Shown in pieces: positions 22,385-33,790 of a stretch of 64,000 bases of DNA. The position numbers and the translations under genes are program-made. The notes below the pieces were generated by a model. That model was given only the letters and a program-made list of their open reading frames with translations. It was not told the DNA's origin and searched no databases. The DNA comes from Stictocephala bisonia. Taxonomy: Eukaryota; Arthropoda; Insecta; Hemiptera; Membracidae. The first letter of the stretch is position 1; each line of letters begins with the position of its first letter. Location: contig JAQJVL010001179.1 of assembly GCA_035578905.1 (NCBI GenBank), forward strand, positions 62,001 to 126,000, in the 5' to 3' direction.

Positions 22385-23005
22385 ATAAGACGTCGACCCA
22401 CCCGCCATTACATGTACGGTTGTATTGATCCACCAACCCACCCGTATACGTAAGGTTGTATTGGCCCACCAACCCACTCGAACACGTACGGTTGTATTGG
22501 CCCACCAACCCGCTCGTACACGTACGGTTGTATTGGCCCACCAACCTGTCCGTACACGTACGGTTGTATTGGCCCACCAACCCGCACGTACACGTACGGT
22601 TGTATTGGCCCACCAACCCGCACGTACACGTACGGTTGTATTGGCCTACCAACCTGCCGGTACACGTATGGTTGTATTGGCCTACCAACCCGCACGTACA
22701 CGTAAGGTTGTATTGGCCCACCAACCTGTCCATACACGTACGGTTGTATTGGCCCACCAACCTGTCCGTACACGTACGGTTGTATTGGCCCACCAACCCG
22801 CACGTACACGTACGGTTGTATTGGCCTACCAACCTGCCCGTACACGTATGGTTGTATTGGCCTACCAACCCGCACGTACACGTAAGGTTGTATTGGCCCA
22901 CCAACATGTCCATACACGTACGGTTGTATTGGCCCACCAACCCGCTCGAACACGTACGGTTGTATTGGCCACCATCCCACCCGTACACGTAAGTTTGTAT
23001 TGATG
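22385..23005. repeat. 36-bp minisatellite array (about 17 units)
   Basis: Exact 36-bp spacing of units containing ACGGTTGTATTGGCCCACC and a variable CCGC/CTGTC/CTGCC part. In reverse complement it reads GGTGGGCCAATACAACCGTA, the family core shared with arrays at 15.5, 44.0, 45.3, 53.5 and 55.1 kb. Most reading frames stay open because the period is 12 codons. Confidence 0.95.
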
Positions 23006-23021
23006 GGGTCAATTCCACTTT

Positions 23022-23022
23022 T

Positions 23023-23091
<69 letters not shown>
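23022..23091. repeat. (AT)n microsatellite
   Basis: About 34 uninterrupted TA units separating two oppositely oriented stretches of the 36-bp family. Confidence 0.96.
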
Positions 23092-23094
<3 letters not shown>

Positions 23095-23275
23095 TGGCCA
23101 CTTTTCGTTGGTGGGTGTACGTGTATGGGTTGGGGGTTGGGTCTGTACTATTGTTTGTTTATAGGTGGGTGAGAACTGCTCTACGTGTATGGAAGGATGG
23201 GTGGATCAATACCACTGTATGTGTTAAGGTGGGCGGATGGATGAATACCACTGGACTTGTATGGGTATACACTTT
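23092..23275. repeat. Degenerate 36-bp-family copies in opposite orientation
   Basis: GGTGGGTGTACGTGTATGGG, GATCAATACCACTGTATGTG and GAATACCACTGGACTTGTAT are family motifs, but they read G-rich on the plus strand whereas the array on the other side of the (AT)n tract is C-rich. Confidence 0.65.
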
Positions 23276-25276
23276 AGAGAGTGATAAGTTTCTATAATAT
23301 TTGCTGTGTCAAACATTACAAACTGGCATTTTTAAAGATTCGTGGGGGTTTAAATATTAATTTTGTTCTGGTCAGGTTTTCTACAGTTTGTGTCTAGTTA
23401 AGTTTAAGATTGTTACACAATCAATTTCTTCTTCCCTGAAGTAACATTGGGAGATTATTACACATTTTATATTTAGAGGGCGCATTTTTAAAAGTGAATT
23501 GACATAATGTTAAGGTTAAAGGTTTTGCCAGATGTATCTGAGACTATTTTGGTTTATCTATATATGCAGAGAATTCTCCAAACTTATTCATACATTTTAC
23601 ATTTTCGAGTAATATATATTAAAATTACTAAATGAAGTGTTTGAAAGGTTTTGTAGTATTGAAAGATGGTATATTCTAAGGTTTCCAAGATTTATTTACT
23701 TTATCTGGTTTTGATTTATCCCCTTCTTCAATTTTTATGTGTATATTAAGGTTTATTAAGGTGTATATTTTGTTTGTAAATTTAAGATATACAGTCATAT
23801 AAATAAGTCTGTTATTAATAGATTTTTCACGTGACCTTGAATTGAGAACCGTCATGGATCAATTAACCAGGTATGAGATATTTTAGGATTTTTGCTATTT
23901 TTAAAAAGTTGTTATGTTCCGAATAGATGATGATTTAGTATTACTTTTTTTCAATATGTTCATTTGACAAATGTTGAGCACTGAAACCTTCTTAATAAAA
24001 TATATTTCATGTATTAAAGAGACAGTGGAGAAAATTATATGTAACATTTATTTATTTATCAAATGTTTATAGCTTTTTGACTGGTAAGGGACCAGGAAAT
24101 AATAGGATCTACTCAATTATTAGGATTTTTATTTTTATTTATTTATTTCTTGTCGTTAAGTTTCACGCGGTTTACATTTTACTGTACATATTCCTTATCA
24201 CACTTACTTTATGAATCTCATCGTTAGGTAAAAATTGCCACTAAACATCTATAACATTTGAACAACAATAAAAACGTTGATAAAAAAAGCTACTTCGATT
24301 AGTACACCGACAATCACATACATATCTTTCATTACACTTCTGATACAAGACCTAGAAGGTCCAGACATCAGAAATAAACAGCAGTTTGAATTTACATAGA
24401 GTAGTGCATTATTAATGACATAACATTTTGTTTCTGAAATAATTTCTACAAAGAAGTGCAAAGATCCATTATACTAAAGTATTTCATTTCCATATCAAAG
24501 ACTGGCGATAGTTAGAAATTATGATGTTGTGGGGAGGGGTTTGAGGGGTGACCAAGTCCCTCACTCTAAGGATCTCTTCATGTATTCTGTCTACGATGTT
24601 GGTTGGAAGGGGAGTAGTTCAGTGTATTTAACATGCCAAGCTTCCAGGTACATAAAGAATTGTTATGTACTAAGTTATTCTTTTGTAGTGCGTTAACCAA
24701 ACTGACGGTTGATTGTAAAACACCTCAATTTTTTTTATTTTAAACCAAAAGTAATATTACAACTAAATTGTACAAATTTTCATTTACTAATAGTCTTGTA
24801 CTGTCTTTAATAATCATAACTTATGGTCACTCTTTTTTACATAGGAAAAATGTTTAAAGTTGAGCATATTTTAAAGAATGTAAAATGATGCTCATCTACC
24901 AGATTGTAGTTAGAACACACGTTAGCACGTTGACCTTTTTCTCTTTGGAAGAATTTATTTTTATTAATAAAATATGTTGGATTGAAGAAAATACCATACA
25001 TTGGAGGAATGCCTAAGTTGATTTAAACGACTTCTATACCAATTTATCTTCAATTAAAATATGTTTTTATATTTATCCTTTTAGTAGTAGAAAGTGATAA
25101 GTGCACTCTTTATCACCTGTTTTTATGACTTATTTTATACATTATAATATGATTAATAAGAGCAACTTGATTGCTATTAGAATCAAAACATATGTGACTG
25201 AAAATTAAACTGTGACATATCATCGTCAGAGCAATTTATATTCTTTATTTATTTCATTTTTATTTTATATTTATTC
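23276..25276. other. Intergenic, nothing recognised
   Basis: About 2 kb of AT-rich sequence without a supported gene or internal match. A 70-codon minus-strand frame at 24,249-24,461 has no family features. Confidence 0.4.
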
Positions 25277-25500
25277 TTAAGATTCCGATCGTCAATATAT
25301 GGGTGAATATTGATTTTGTGAGTGTGGTGAGTGTCGATGAGCGAATGTAGTCATTGTTACAAACTAAAACCGACTGTTCCTTAGAAAGTGCCATTAATTA
25401 ATAGCACAATGACAATTGAACAGCTGGTGGTTATCAGCTGATCCCTTTTAAAATGTTTTACGACTCTGATTGGATTCTAACTGAGAACTTTTAGGTTATG
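25277..25500 (+). repeat. Uninterrupted copy of the 2.2/2.7-kb dispersed repeat
   Basis: Carries GTAGTCATTGTTACAAACTA and GGTGGTTATCAGCTGATCC in one piece. It serves as the empty-site reference for the insertion at 2,291-2,721. Confidence 0.75.
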
Positions 25501-25509
25501 AAATAAACT

Positions 25510-25680
25510 GTTTTTTAACCTCACTCGCCAGTTCACATAGTCCTGCAGTCCATGTGTGTGAACTTATTTATCGCGTCAAGTATCAACCGTGAGCTTAGTG
25601 GGGATTCGAACCTTGCAACTTGCACTCAATAGGTCACCCTCAAAGCCTTAGTTACTAGGCCACAATGCTGGTAAATAATA
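25510..25680 (-). mobile_element. tRNA-derived SINE (copy 2)
   Basis: Same structure as 6,490-6,635: ACTCGCCAGTT, a body with CTGCAGTCC, then GTGGGGATTCGAACCTTG, the reverse complement of a polymerase III B box. It continues to AATGCTGG at the tRNA-like head. Confidence 0.65.
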
Positions 25681-25870
25681 ACACTGAATATTTTATATTT
25701 TTATAGCACAACGTTTCAGGAATGTAATATGATAAAAATGTAGTTACAGGGGGCTACTTAGCTTAGCGCCAGTGTCAGGACGTGATTTTACTTACGAAAA
25801 TAAATAAAAAGTGTTCAGTTACATTTTTGAACTTTAGCCGTAATAAGCCGTTTTGTATTGTTTACTAAAA

Positions 25871-27353
25871 CGTTGATATTTCAAAAATCCCTCAAGATAT
25901 TTTTATGAAACTTGGAAATATCTTATGAACTGAAATACCTCAAAGGTCAAAAGATATTTTATTTCAACGTTTGCAAAGTTTCAAAAAATCGGTCATATTA
26001 AGTGTTAAAAGTCAAATTCTATGAAAACCAGTAGTTATGAAAAACAAGCTATTAGAGACAACAGTTTTAGAAATTTTTGTGTCAAATTTAACTACAACTT
26101 TTTCATTTAAATTGGTAGGCCTACACAAATAACAAAAATTTGGCCAATATAGTTTTTACATTGGAATCAATACATTAGTAAGAACATAATAAAAATCATT
26201 AACACATGTTTAAATAATTCGATTATAGTAATTGATCGATGTGTGACCGATGTGAACTAATTGCTCGATTGGGTTTAAATCTGGTGATCTCACTGGAAAT
26301 TCTATAGGGAACGTATGTTAATACTAAAGTGAGGAACTGCATCATCGTTCACAAACCACGCGTTTTGTCTGGTATTTAGGAGCAAATATTCCATAATATT
26401 GATTAGGTCATGTTGAAGGAAGTGCAATAGCCTCCATCCAGCCTTGGAGGTAAATTCATTGGGCCAATAAATCTATACCCAACAATACCTGTCCAAATAT
26501 TTATTGTGCTAAGTGACTCGAGTTGTATGTGTGAATATTGTATGTATGAATGTATTATATGAAAAATAACGTGCAGATTTTCATCCGCCCTTTGGTGGGT
26601 GTTACGAAATTTCAAATTCCCATGTTGGTATATTCCACTTCTTCAGTAAAAGGTGCTGAAAATAAAAATTGGTACTTGTAGCAATTTTATACTTTAACAA
26701 AAACATTGCCTATTGCGGTTGTCGTCTATTGTACTCTTTGATACGGGTAGAGTTACTGGGTTCCCAAAACCCTCTAAACTGCTCGACCATTTCAGCAGAT
26801 GTCATTCTTCTTGTAATTTTTTAAAGATTTCGAAATACTGCAATTTAACTTTATTTTCACACCAACAACAAAATTCCATACTGAAATAACGGTGACAACG
26901 ACGTATGAACATTCTTAGATGTATCGAAAGCTATTAGTTCATATCTTCTCTCTTCTGACCTTTTTTCTTCATTATGTACGAATATTTTATCAATTGTTTT
27001 GTATTTATTTTGAATTTAACTACGTAGGCTAATGTTTTCAACGCATTGAAATTCGTTGTAATAGCTAAATAACCAATACTTTGTTATCTGTGTACCAATT
27101 TAAACTTTAACGTGTCGTTGGATTTGGCATAAAAATCTCTAAAGCATTCGTCATTCACAAATAAGTGCTTTCATAATTACTAGTACTCATGGAATTCGGC
27201 TTTAAATATTTGTATTTAATTGTATGACCACTGTTAATAAAATTTTAAAGCATTGAAATCAAATATTTTTTTACCTTTGAGGTATTTGAGTTAGTAAGAC
27301 TTTTTCCAAGTTTCATAAAAAAAACCAATGTTACTTTTTGCTGTTCGAGATAT
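25871..27353 (-). mobile_element. Tc1/mariner-like DNA transposon fossil with inverted repeats
   Basis: The left segment with TTTTTATGAAACTTGG and AAATACCTCAAAGGT (25,895-25,965) recurs in reverse complement at 27,270-27,340, giving inverted terminal regions of about 100 bp. Transposase remains lie between them on the minus strand. Total size about 1.5 kb, typical of the superfamily. Confidence 0.68.
26230..26960 (-). pseudogene. Degraded DDE transposase of the Tc1/mariner-like element
   Basis: Read on the minus strand in more than one frame: a segment I-N-I-W-T-G-I-V-G ... I-G-P-M-N-L-P-P-R-L-D-G corresponds to the S-I-N-V-W-A-G-I-x-G region of DDE_3-type transposases. It is followed by N-D-D-A-V-P-H-F (the usual Q-D-G-A-P-x-H box, near 26,340) and S-P-D-L-N-P-I-E near 26,255-26,290, which holds the last catalytic acid. 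Upstream an M-E-F-C-C-W-C-like start lies near 26,880. Frameshifts and stops show it is dead. Confidence 0.7.
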
Positions 27354-27354
27354 A

Positions 27355-28560
27355 TGTATTAGCTACTAGGGGACACCCCTGCACGCTACGTGTGCCAACC
27401 CCGACGTTCGCTACGCTCGATACACCTCGGCATGTGACTTTTGATTACAAATAATAATAGAATAACTGTATAACGTAAAATCACAATATTACATTTATTT
27501 GCCGTATCTCACTCACACTTCTTGCTTTGCTACCTATTTATTAGTATAAATAACCAATAGTATTACTTAGCATATTTCAAACGTATTTATTTCATTTATT
27601 TTTATTTAACAGCTGAAGATTAAACTCTTAATATATTAATAGGATAATGACAAACATACAAATAAACATGTTTATTTATTTACAAAACAGCTGTCATCAA
27701 CACAATTTTATCCTGATGGAACAATGTTTTAGGGGTAGTTTCTGCTCATTAAGAGTATTTTATCAAGATGAAAATAGTTTACTTGTCCTATTTAAGACCT
27801 AAATAAACAGTGTTCAAAATTTCAGCTCTCTACCTATATGAGAATAAATTAAATAATTACCTTCGTCAATCAGCTCATAAGTTCGTAACAAATTTTACGG
27901 CCGTTTTGACATCAAAGTGTCATCTTCAGACATTGAAGTTCAGCCATAAGGCGTCGTTAAAATATAAAATAAAAAAATAAAAAAACTGACACACACAACA
28001 CACACATTATGCACATTACGAAAACAAATATTACTTAACAGGCCTGTTCCGAGACACACATTTCACGCACTCGAGCAAGGAGCTGACTGAAATTATACTT
28101 GCCTCGTCGTGCCGGCGGCGGCGTTATCAACTGCTCGTTAGGCAGTTAGGCAGTTGATAACGCTGCCGCCGGCACGACGAGGCAAGTATAATTTCAGTCA
28201 GCTACTTGCTCGAGTGCGTGAAATGTGTGTCTCGGAACAGGCCTGTTAAGTAATATTTGTTTTCGTAATGTGCGTAATGTGTGTGTTGTGTGTGTCAGTT
28301 TTTTATTTTTTTTTTATTTTATATTTTAACGACGCCTTATGGCTGAACTTCAATGTCTGAAGATGACACTTTGATGTCGAAACGGCCGTAACATTTGTTA
28401 CGAACTTATGAGCTGATTGACGATGGTAATTATTTAATTTAGTCTTATAAGCAGCTCAGGGGCTAGAAAATATGGATTTTAACTATATGAGAAGTTGGAG
28501 AGTTAGTAATGAGTGAGTGAGGGCTTTGCCTTTTAGCCTTATATATATATATATATTACC
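27355..28560 (+). repeat. Dispersed element split by a palindromic insertion (pair with 51,450-52,000)
   Basis: The left part shares GGGGACACCCCTGCACGCTA-like sequence, CGACGTTCGCTACGCTCGAT-like sequence, CAGCTGAAGATTAAACT and AACATGTTTATTT with the reverse complement of the 51.5-52.0-kb copy. The right part (28,450-28,560) shares GAGTGAGTGAG followed by TTTAGCCTTATATATATA. The palindrome at 27,845-28,441 interrupts this copy. Confidence 0.72.
27845..28441. mobile_element. 597-bp near-perfect palindrome (foldback element)
   Basis: Arms of about 290 bp (27,845-28,134 and 28,150-28,441) are almost identical in reverse complement around a 15-base loop. Outer ends read TAAATTAAATAATTACC. The inner stem is GC-rich (CTGCCGCCGGCACGACGAGG). 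Differences are confined to a few single bases and short indels, for example in the A/T-rich segment near 27,965. No coding capacity. Confidence 0.95.
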
Positions 28561-29364
28561 TAGAGGACCATTTTTTTATAGAGTGAGTATATTCACTTAC
28601 TTATATATATGGTTATAGCTTCCACAGCATACACAATTAGGCTTTTCAATTAAAAATTACGAGAAGAGAGGTGTTTTTGAAATGTCAGTGTTTTGGTAAA
28701 AAATACAAAATGGCGAGTTACGGCTTGAATATCTGAAAAAGTTACACTGAACATTGTTTAGCTGTTTTGTTCAGTAGAAGCTCTTTAACATTGGAGCTAA
28801 GCTTTTTTATGACACCCCGTACATATAATTCTACTTATAATTTATTTCAATAAATTATAACAGTTTTTTACTGCAAAAACAGAAAACATACTAGAAAAAC
28901 ACATATTTTTTAGAAATCCAATCTATATTAAAATTACTGCAAATGTTGTTTAAAGGCTATCTATTACAGCAAGGGTTGTAAAAAAAAGTAAAACTGAAAA
29001 AATATTTAGGGCACATAATTTTTTCCATTCTCTTTCCACCGTTTTTAACACTACTATAATCCTACTCTCTAAAATGTTATCACTGTAATATTATTTTTTA
29101 TGGATAATATTAACACTTAGTACTGTATACATTTTCTAAATTATTATTCAATTTTTAATTAAAACCGATAAAGTAGACTTTTTACGCGGACTTTCGCCAA
29201 CAGAGCTTTTTAATGTTAAAGCATCAGGCAAACTATAACATTTTTTAAAGATTTTATTTAATTAACTATTATGTTGACATTATTAGACAAACTGGGTATT
29301 CAGAATTTTGCCTAAGTATTTGACATTGGGTTTCACTTTTGATGACATATTACAATATTAACCT
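28561..29364. other. Intergenic, possible remnant element near 28,660-28,815
   Basis: ACACCCCGTACA near 28,812 resembles the ACACCCTGTA ends of other elements in the window; the rest is AT-rich without a gene. Confidence 0.35.
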
Positions 29365-29510
29365 CAAGTAATAGGAATGTTTCTACGTGTAGTTTTATTA
29401 GTTAGTGAGGTCTGTTACTGCAGTTTGTTTTAATCTGCGTCACATTTACATGGGACTACACTAGCGCTCCACTACTGGACCCCAAAACAGCTGATAATAA
29501 TTACAATTAT
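29365..29510 (+). repeat. Dispersed repeat (pair with the 9,965-10,090 spacer)
   Basis: Shares TAATAGGAAT, ATTAGTTAGTGAGGTC, ACATGGGACTACACTAGCG and AAACAGCTGATAAT in order. Confidence 0.6.
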
Positions 29511-30429
29511 TGGAAACACAAAAAATCATGGTCTTTCTAAATCTTGTTAGGAGTGGTTATGGACATCTATTGCAGTCTGTTTCAACATCGTCCTGATGAA
29601 TGTATATATTTTTTATACAGCTGTCGGCTACTTGACTTTCAAAGACTGAATTTGGCGTCTAGGGAGAGGAGAGCCAAAATTGAATGCAAATCACAAATTG
29701 TGGTCGAGAAGGGGAGGATCTCCCCTCGTAATTTTGGGAATTTAAAGTGGCTTGCTCGATGAGCAAATCTTCAATCGCTGTGGACAGAAGTGCGTAAAGT
29801 GTATTTAAGGCTCGTGTGGTTTGGCTGAAAGAGGTTTGTGTTTATCTTCCTTAATTCTTTTCTTTTTAATAAATTGTAAACCTCATAAGCAATCATATTT
29901 AAAAAAATTTTCAATATCATATTAAATACAGTTGTAAATGTTAAAAACAGATCCATGACACTCACGGTGTAGCATATTAGTTTTAAAATAATTTTGTACT
30001 ATCTCTAAAAATGAAAGAATAATTTAAATTCCAGAAAACTCTGCTCTCAAGTTCTAAAGTCACTACAATTAAACGTACTATCTAAGTTTAAAAAAACTTT
30101 TCTGAGCAATCTTTTTATTACAACATTTTAAAAATTTCGTAATAGTTATTTTTTATATTAATATCTCATAAAAAGCTTGAATATGGATTTTTAATTATGT
30201 TTTATTTTAAATCCAAACAGTATTTGTAATTATATTTTTCAAAGCTTTTGGTGTTAACTGTATCAAAGAACTGTTTACAATATGTACATTGTGTGAAACC
30301 TATATAGCGCAGGTTGGTGTAAGCGCTTGAAGTGGTGTAAGCCTAGAAAGTTCTGCAACTACCGAGGTGATTCTGGAATTAAATTTAGGTCCTCCTGTGT
30401 GCCAGTTTGGGAAGAATCTGGCTCCAGCT
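29511..30429. other. Intergenic, nothing recognised
   Basis: A 72-codon frame at 29,544-29,762 starts at a non-ATG codon and has no recognisable domain. Confidence 0.4.
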
Positions 30430-30565
30430 ATGGGCAAATTAACTGCCATTCTAGCCCTTCCTAGAAGAAACTGGATTAGCCTAGAAATTCGAAGTGCATA
30501 ATTATTCGCGCATTGAGGGGGTGCAATTATCTATGTGGTGCCGATGGTGATTGACTTGATTTGTA
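30430..30565 (-). repeat. Dispersed repeat (inverted pair with 62,195-62,335)
   Basis: In reverse complement it reads ATCACCATCGGCACCAC, then AATCCAGTTTCTTC and GAATGGCAGTTAATTTGCC, in the same order as the plus-strand copy. Confidence 0.75.
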
Positions 30566-30774
30566 ACATTACATAAAAACAGGTCGTCCAAGGATTCAAG
30601 GTGGTAAACATTCAAAGACGAGTAACTAAAATTAGTTTAATGATTTCACAAAACATGAACAGTTCTTCTTAAATAATTCCAGTGTATGATAAAAGAATGT
30701 TGACTTCGTAGAATGTATACATAGTTATCAAATATTATAAACTAGATAATGAAACTTTGCAGTCATATATGTGT

Positions 30775-31228
30775 ATATATGTAGGCTACAATTACAGTTA
30801 CAATTACAGTTATATATGTAGGCTACAATTACAGTTACAATTACAGTTATATATGTAGGCTACAACTACAATTACAATTACAGTTATATATGTAGGCTAC
30901 AATTACAATTACAATTACAGTTACAGTTATATATGTAGGCTACAATTACAGTTACAATTACAGTTATATATGTAGGCTACAATTACAATTACAATTACAG
31001 TTACAGTTATATATGTAGGCTACAATTACAGTTACAATTACAGTTATATATGTAGGCTACAATTACAGTTACAATTACAGTTACAGTTATATATGTAGGC
31101 TACAATTACAATTACAATTACAGTTACAATTACAGTTATATATGTAGGCTACAATTACAGTTACAATTACAGTTATATACGTAGGCTACAATTACAGTTA
31201 CAATTACAGTTATATATGTAGGCTACAA
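30775..31228. repeat. 37/43-bp minisatellite array (about 12 units)
   Basis: Units with GTAGGCTACAATTACAGTTA and a TATATAT end. Length varies in 6-bp steps through gain or loss of an ATTACA/GTTACA sub-unit. Confidence 0.95.
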
Positions 31229-31679
31229 TCTAGTGTTTTCAGAACAAATGTTTATTCAGAAATACCACTTACAATCACTGAATGTTTTGAACATTGTGTA
31301 AAAATTTATTGCACTAAGAGTTTAACTAACTAAAGAACACGCTCAAAATTAGCACAGACTTTAAATGACATTACAATTACGTTAAGTTTTATCTTTAAAA
31401 GAGACGAACAAAATTTTCAGTGTATCCAATTCTAAATTATCATATTTTACACCCAATTTACGAATTTTTATTCCATTATTGGTCAGTTGCATACAACCTT
31501 AAAATTGAAGTTTTAAAATATATAACCAGAATTTAAAGAAATATTTTACACTATTTACCCTTCTCTAAATATTGAAAATTGATTCCACACCTGAAATTCC
31601 TTATCACGTTTCCAAATCTAAGAGAAACGATCAAATAAACTAAGATCACACTCTTATCTGAGTACAGTAATATTAAGTA
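31229..31679. other. Intergenic, nothing recognised
   Basis: AT-rich sequence between the array and the duplicated receptor block. Confidence 0.45.
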
Positions 31680-31887
31680 ATAGTAAAGATCATACTAATA
31701 AATAATACGCGATAGATAATGATTAAAATAAACTACCACTCTCAGTCCGAGTGCAGCAGGTCACAAGTTCAAGTCCTATTTCGAGTCCGAGCCCAACCCA
31801 AAAGTGCTTAGTTCGAGTTCAAAATTATTTGAGTCTAAGATGACAGCAGTCCGAAACTATAGTCTTTGCTAGACTTAGACGCAAATG

Positions 31888-31924
31888 GTCTAGGTGGGCC
31901 GTAACAGGTCCACCTAGACCATTG
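31888..31924. repeat. 12-bp stem hairpin
   Basis: TGGTCTAGGTGG and CCACCTAGACCA flank a short loop. Not seen in the sister copy of the duplication. Confidence 0.75.
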
Positions 31925-32497
31925 TTGTGTCGAAACCAAACATCAGTCTACCCTTATTCCCGACGGTTTTACCAAGCCTCTCTAAAATTTTCAGAAATAG
32001 CTCAGACCAAAACAAATTCTTTAAAAAAACGGCTACCCGTATAATTAATAAAGTTTCAATTAACTTACCAAATGGATACGAACAGAACAAAATTTGACTC
32101 ATAATTGTACGACGCTCCGTTGAATATTTAGTTGGCATTGGCAAGTAGCAAATATGGGCTGAGCTACTTGCAAGAATATTAGGGAGGCTTGGTAATGACC
32201 ATAGGAATGCGGGAGGGCCGACGCTCGGGTTCCACACAAGGACAATGTTTTGAAAACAGAGGATTAGGATTCCACATCTAAACCTATTCAGCCATTTACG
32301 GTAGGAGGGAAGATGGGCCTGCTTAATGAATAGAGTAAAAAGTTATATTATGATTATATACATAATATATTCGGAAACTTATTTATACGGCACAAGAAAG
32401 TTGTGTGTAAAAGCACATTAATGCTGTACCTAACATCTACTAACACTCAAAAGAAAGGAGTGTTTGATTGTTGACTAATGCCTTAGTACCTCCTCAT

Positions 32498-33607
32498 TTA
32501 TGAGTTTCCAATCATACTTGTGGCAATGAAAAGCATGTTTTCCAAAACAACAATCAAAAGACCGTACTTGACATCGAAGAGGCCGCAAGAGAATTGAGCT
32601 CGATTGCGGTGGATTTCGGCCAGAATCTGACGCTTGATCAATTTTTTACGTACGACTCCGTCATTTACAATTTCCTTGTAGAGTGTCATTAGTGCTTCTT
32701 TCTTGGCATTGTTTAATCTTTCGGTAATGTAGACTATACTGACAAACGGCAAGATCACTCGTAGTATAGGGTCACCTCTCAGAGCTAGTAAACGGTACTT
32801 CATCAGTGTCAAAAATAGCATGGGTCCAAATATCTCAACCAGGAGTCGGCTTAAGATAATTTCCATCCTCATGGTTTCGTGGATTTTTGCTTCAACATTG
32901 AACAGACAGCCTTGTAGCTCCGAAAGTAGCGCCCATTTTTGTTCAGCGTCAGTTTGCATTTGAGCTCTAACTGTTCCTCGGTTTCTCGGCCCTTGACCTC
33001 GTGCAGTTGAAGGACCCTTCACGTTTTGGTTGACTTCGTAGAGCTCATTCTTAATTGCTTTTTCAATTATCAAACTTTTTGCCAGAAATATTAGTGGATA
33101 AAAACCTTGAAGGAGTTGTGTTCCAGAAATTTGAAAAGTAGTAATTAATCTTGTTAGAGGAAGTTGGTATTGAGATCCAAGAACATTGGCTACGAAAGCC
33201 CAAAGTTGTGCAATAAAATTAATGATCAGTAATCCCCAAATCAGAGCCTTGAACGAGCCCTGACCACCAACAGGTACCTTGTAACTCTTCAGCTTACTCT
33301 CGATTGCTTCCAGGTTCAAGGCTATAGATATCTTTGATTTGTAATCCACAATTGCCATGATCAACGAATACGTGGGCAACATCAGTGCTATAATTCTTAT
33401 GGCCAAGGAAAAGACGGGATCTGGTTCATCATACATGCTTCCTTTGTAAATATAAATAACGTTTTCAACTACATACATCGTTATATGTGCTACGGAGTAG
33501 GCGATCTTCCACTTGCTTTGCTCCAAAGTCGAGAGAGACACGGTGCTGGTCCCATACAGTGAATCCAGGAGAAACACGTGCCGGAACGGTCCTAGCTTGA
33601 CCTCCAT
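32498..33607 (-). CDS. Gustatory receptor-like seven-helix chemoreceptor (gene 2)
   Basis: Single-exon frame of 369 residues starting at a normal ATG in a C-G-C-C-A-T-G-G context. Seven hydrophobic segments are spaced as in gene 1. The loop at about residues 183-245 contains the basic stretch G-Q-G-P-R-N-R-G-T. The C-terminus carries F-S-C-G-L-F-D-V-K-Y-G-L-L before the last helix, and the usual TYxxxxxQF motif is missing. By eye about 35 residues differ from gene 3 (about 90% identity); residues 1-46, 80-131 and 184-223 are identical between them, whereas residues 260-325 hold many changes. No frameshift or stop. It is a chemosensory membrane receptor by family resemblance; ligand and expression are unknown. 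A divergent odorant receptor of the same superfamily is the main alternative. Confidence 0.74.
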   Translation of the reverse strand: MEVKLGPFRHVFLLDSLYGTSTVSLSTLEQSKWKIAYSVAHITMYVVENVIYIYKGSMYDEPDPVFSLAIRIIALMLPTYSLIMAIVDYKSKISIALNLEAIESKLKSYKVPVGGQGSFKALIWGLLIINFIAQLWAFVANVLGSQYQLPLTRLITTFQISGTQLLQGFYPLIFLAKSLIIEKAIKNELYEVNQNVKGPSTARGQGPRNRGTVRAQMQTDAEQKWALLSELQGCLFNVEAKIHETMRMEIILSRLLVEIFGPMLFLTLMKYRLLALRGDPILRVILPFVSIVYITERLNNAKKEALMTLYKEIVNDGVVRKKLIKRQILAEIHRNRAQFSCGLFDVKYGLLIVVLENMLFIATSMIGNS

Positions 33608-33790
33608 GGCGAAACACTACTGACTGAAGAACGTAGTATTGACTTATGTTACAAGAACTGTCATTTTTACAAACACTCGTTCAATGTACTCTCACTTATC
33701 GATGTCACATCATCTCATCAAAACACACTTTAGGATAATTAGACTACGTGTTAAATTTATTAGTGGCTTAAATTTATTACGATTCACTGT

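Larger units (their letters stand above)
31680..33790 (-). repeat. Inverted segmental duplication, left copy
   Basis: Pairs in reverse complement with 58,165-60,240. About 32,195-33,770 (receptor gene plus flanks) is nearly identical to the other copy. From 31,680 to 32,190, downstream of the gene, similarity falls sharply but the order of motifs is still clear (for example AAGTGCTTTTAGGTTG-like and TATTATTTATTAGTA-like segments). Confidence 0.88.

Noticed and set aside
22385..23005. CRISPR-like array
   Set aside because: Units are contiguous 36-bp tandem copies with point variants, not identical repeats separated by unique spacers, and the genome is an insect's.
29544..29762. 72-codon frame
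   Set aside because: Non-ATG start, no domain, no repeat or splice support.
31914..32237. 107-codon minus-strand frame downstream of receptor gene 2
   Set aside because: Its counterpart in the sister duplication is not open in the same way, no domain is recognised, and the sequence there diverges like noncoding DNA.
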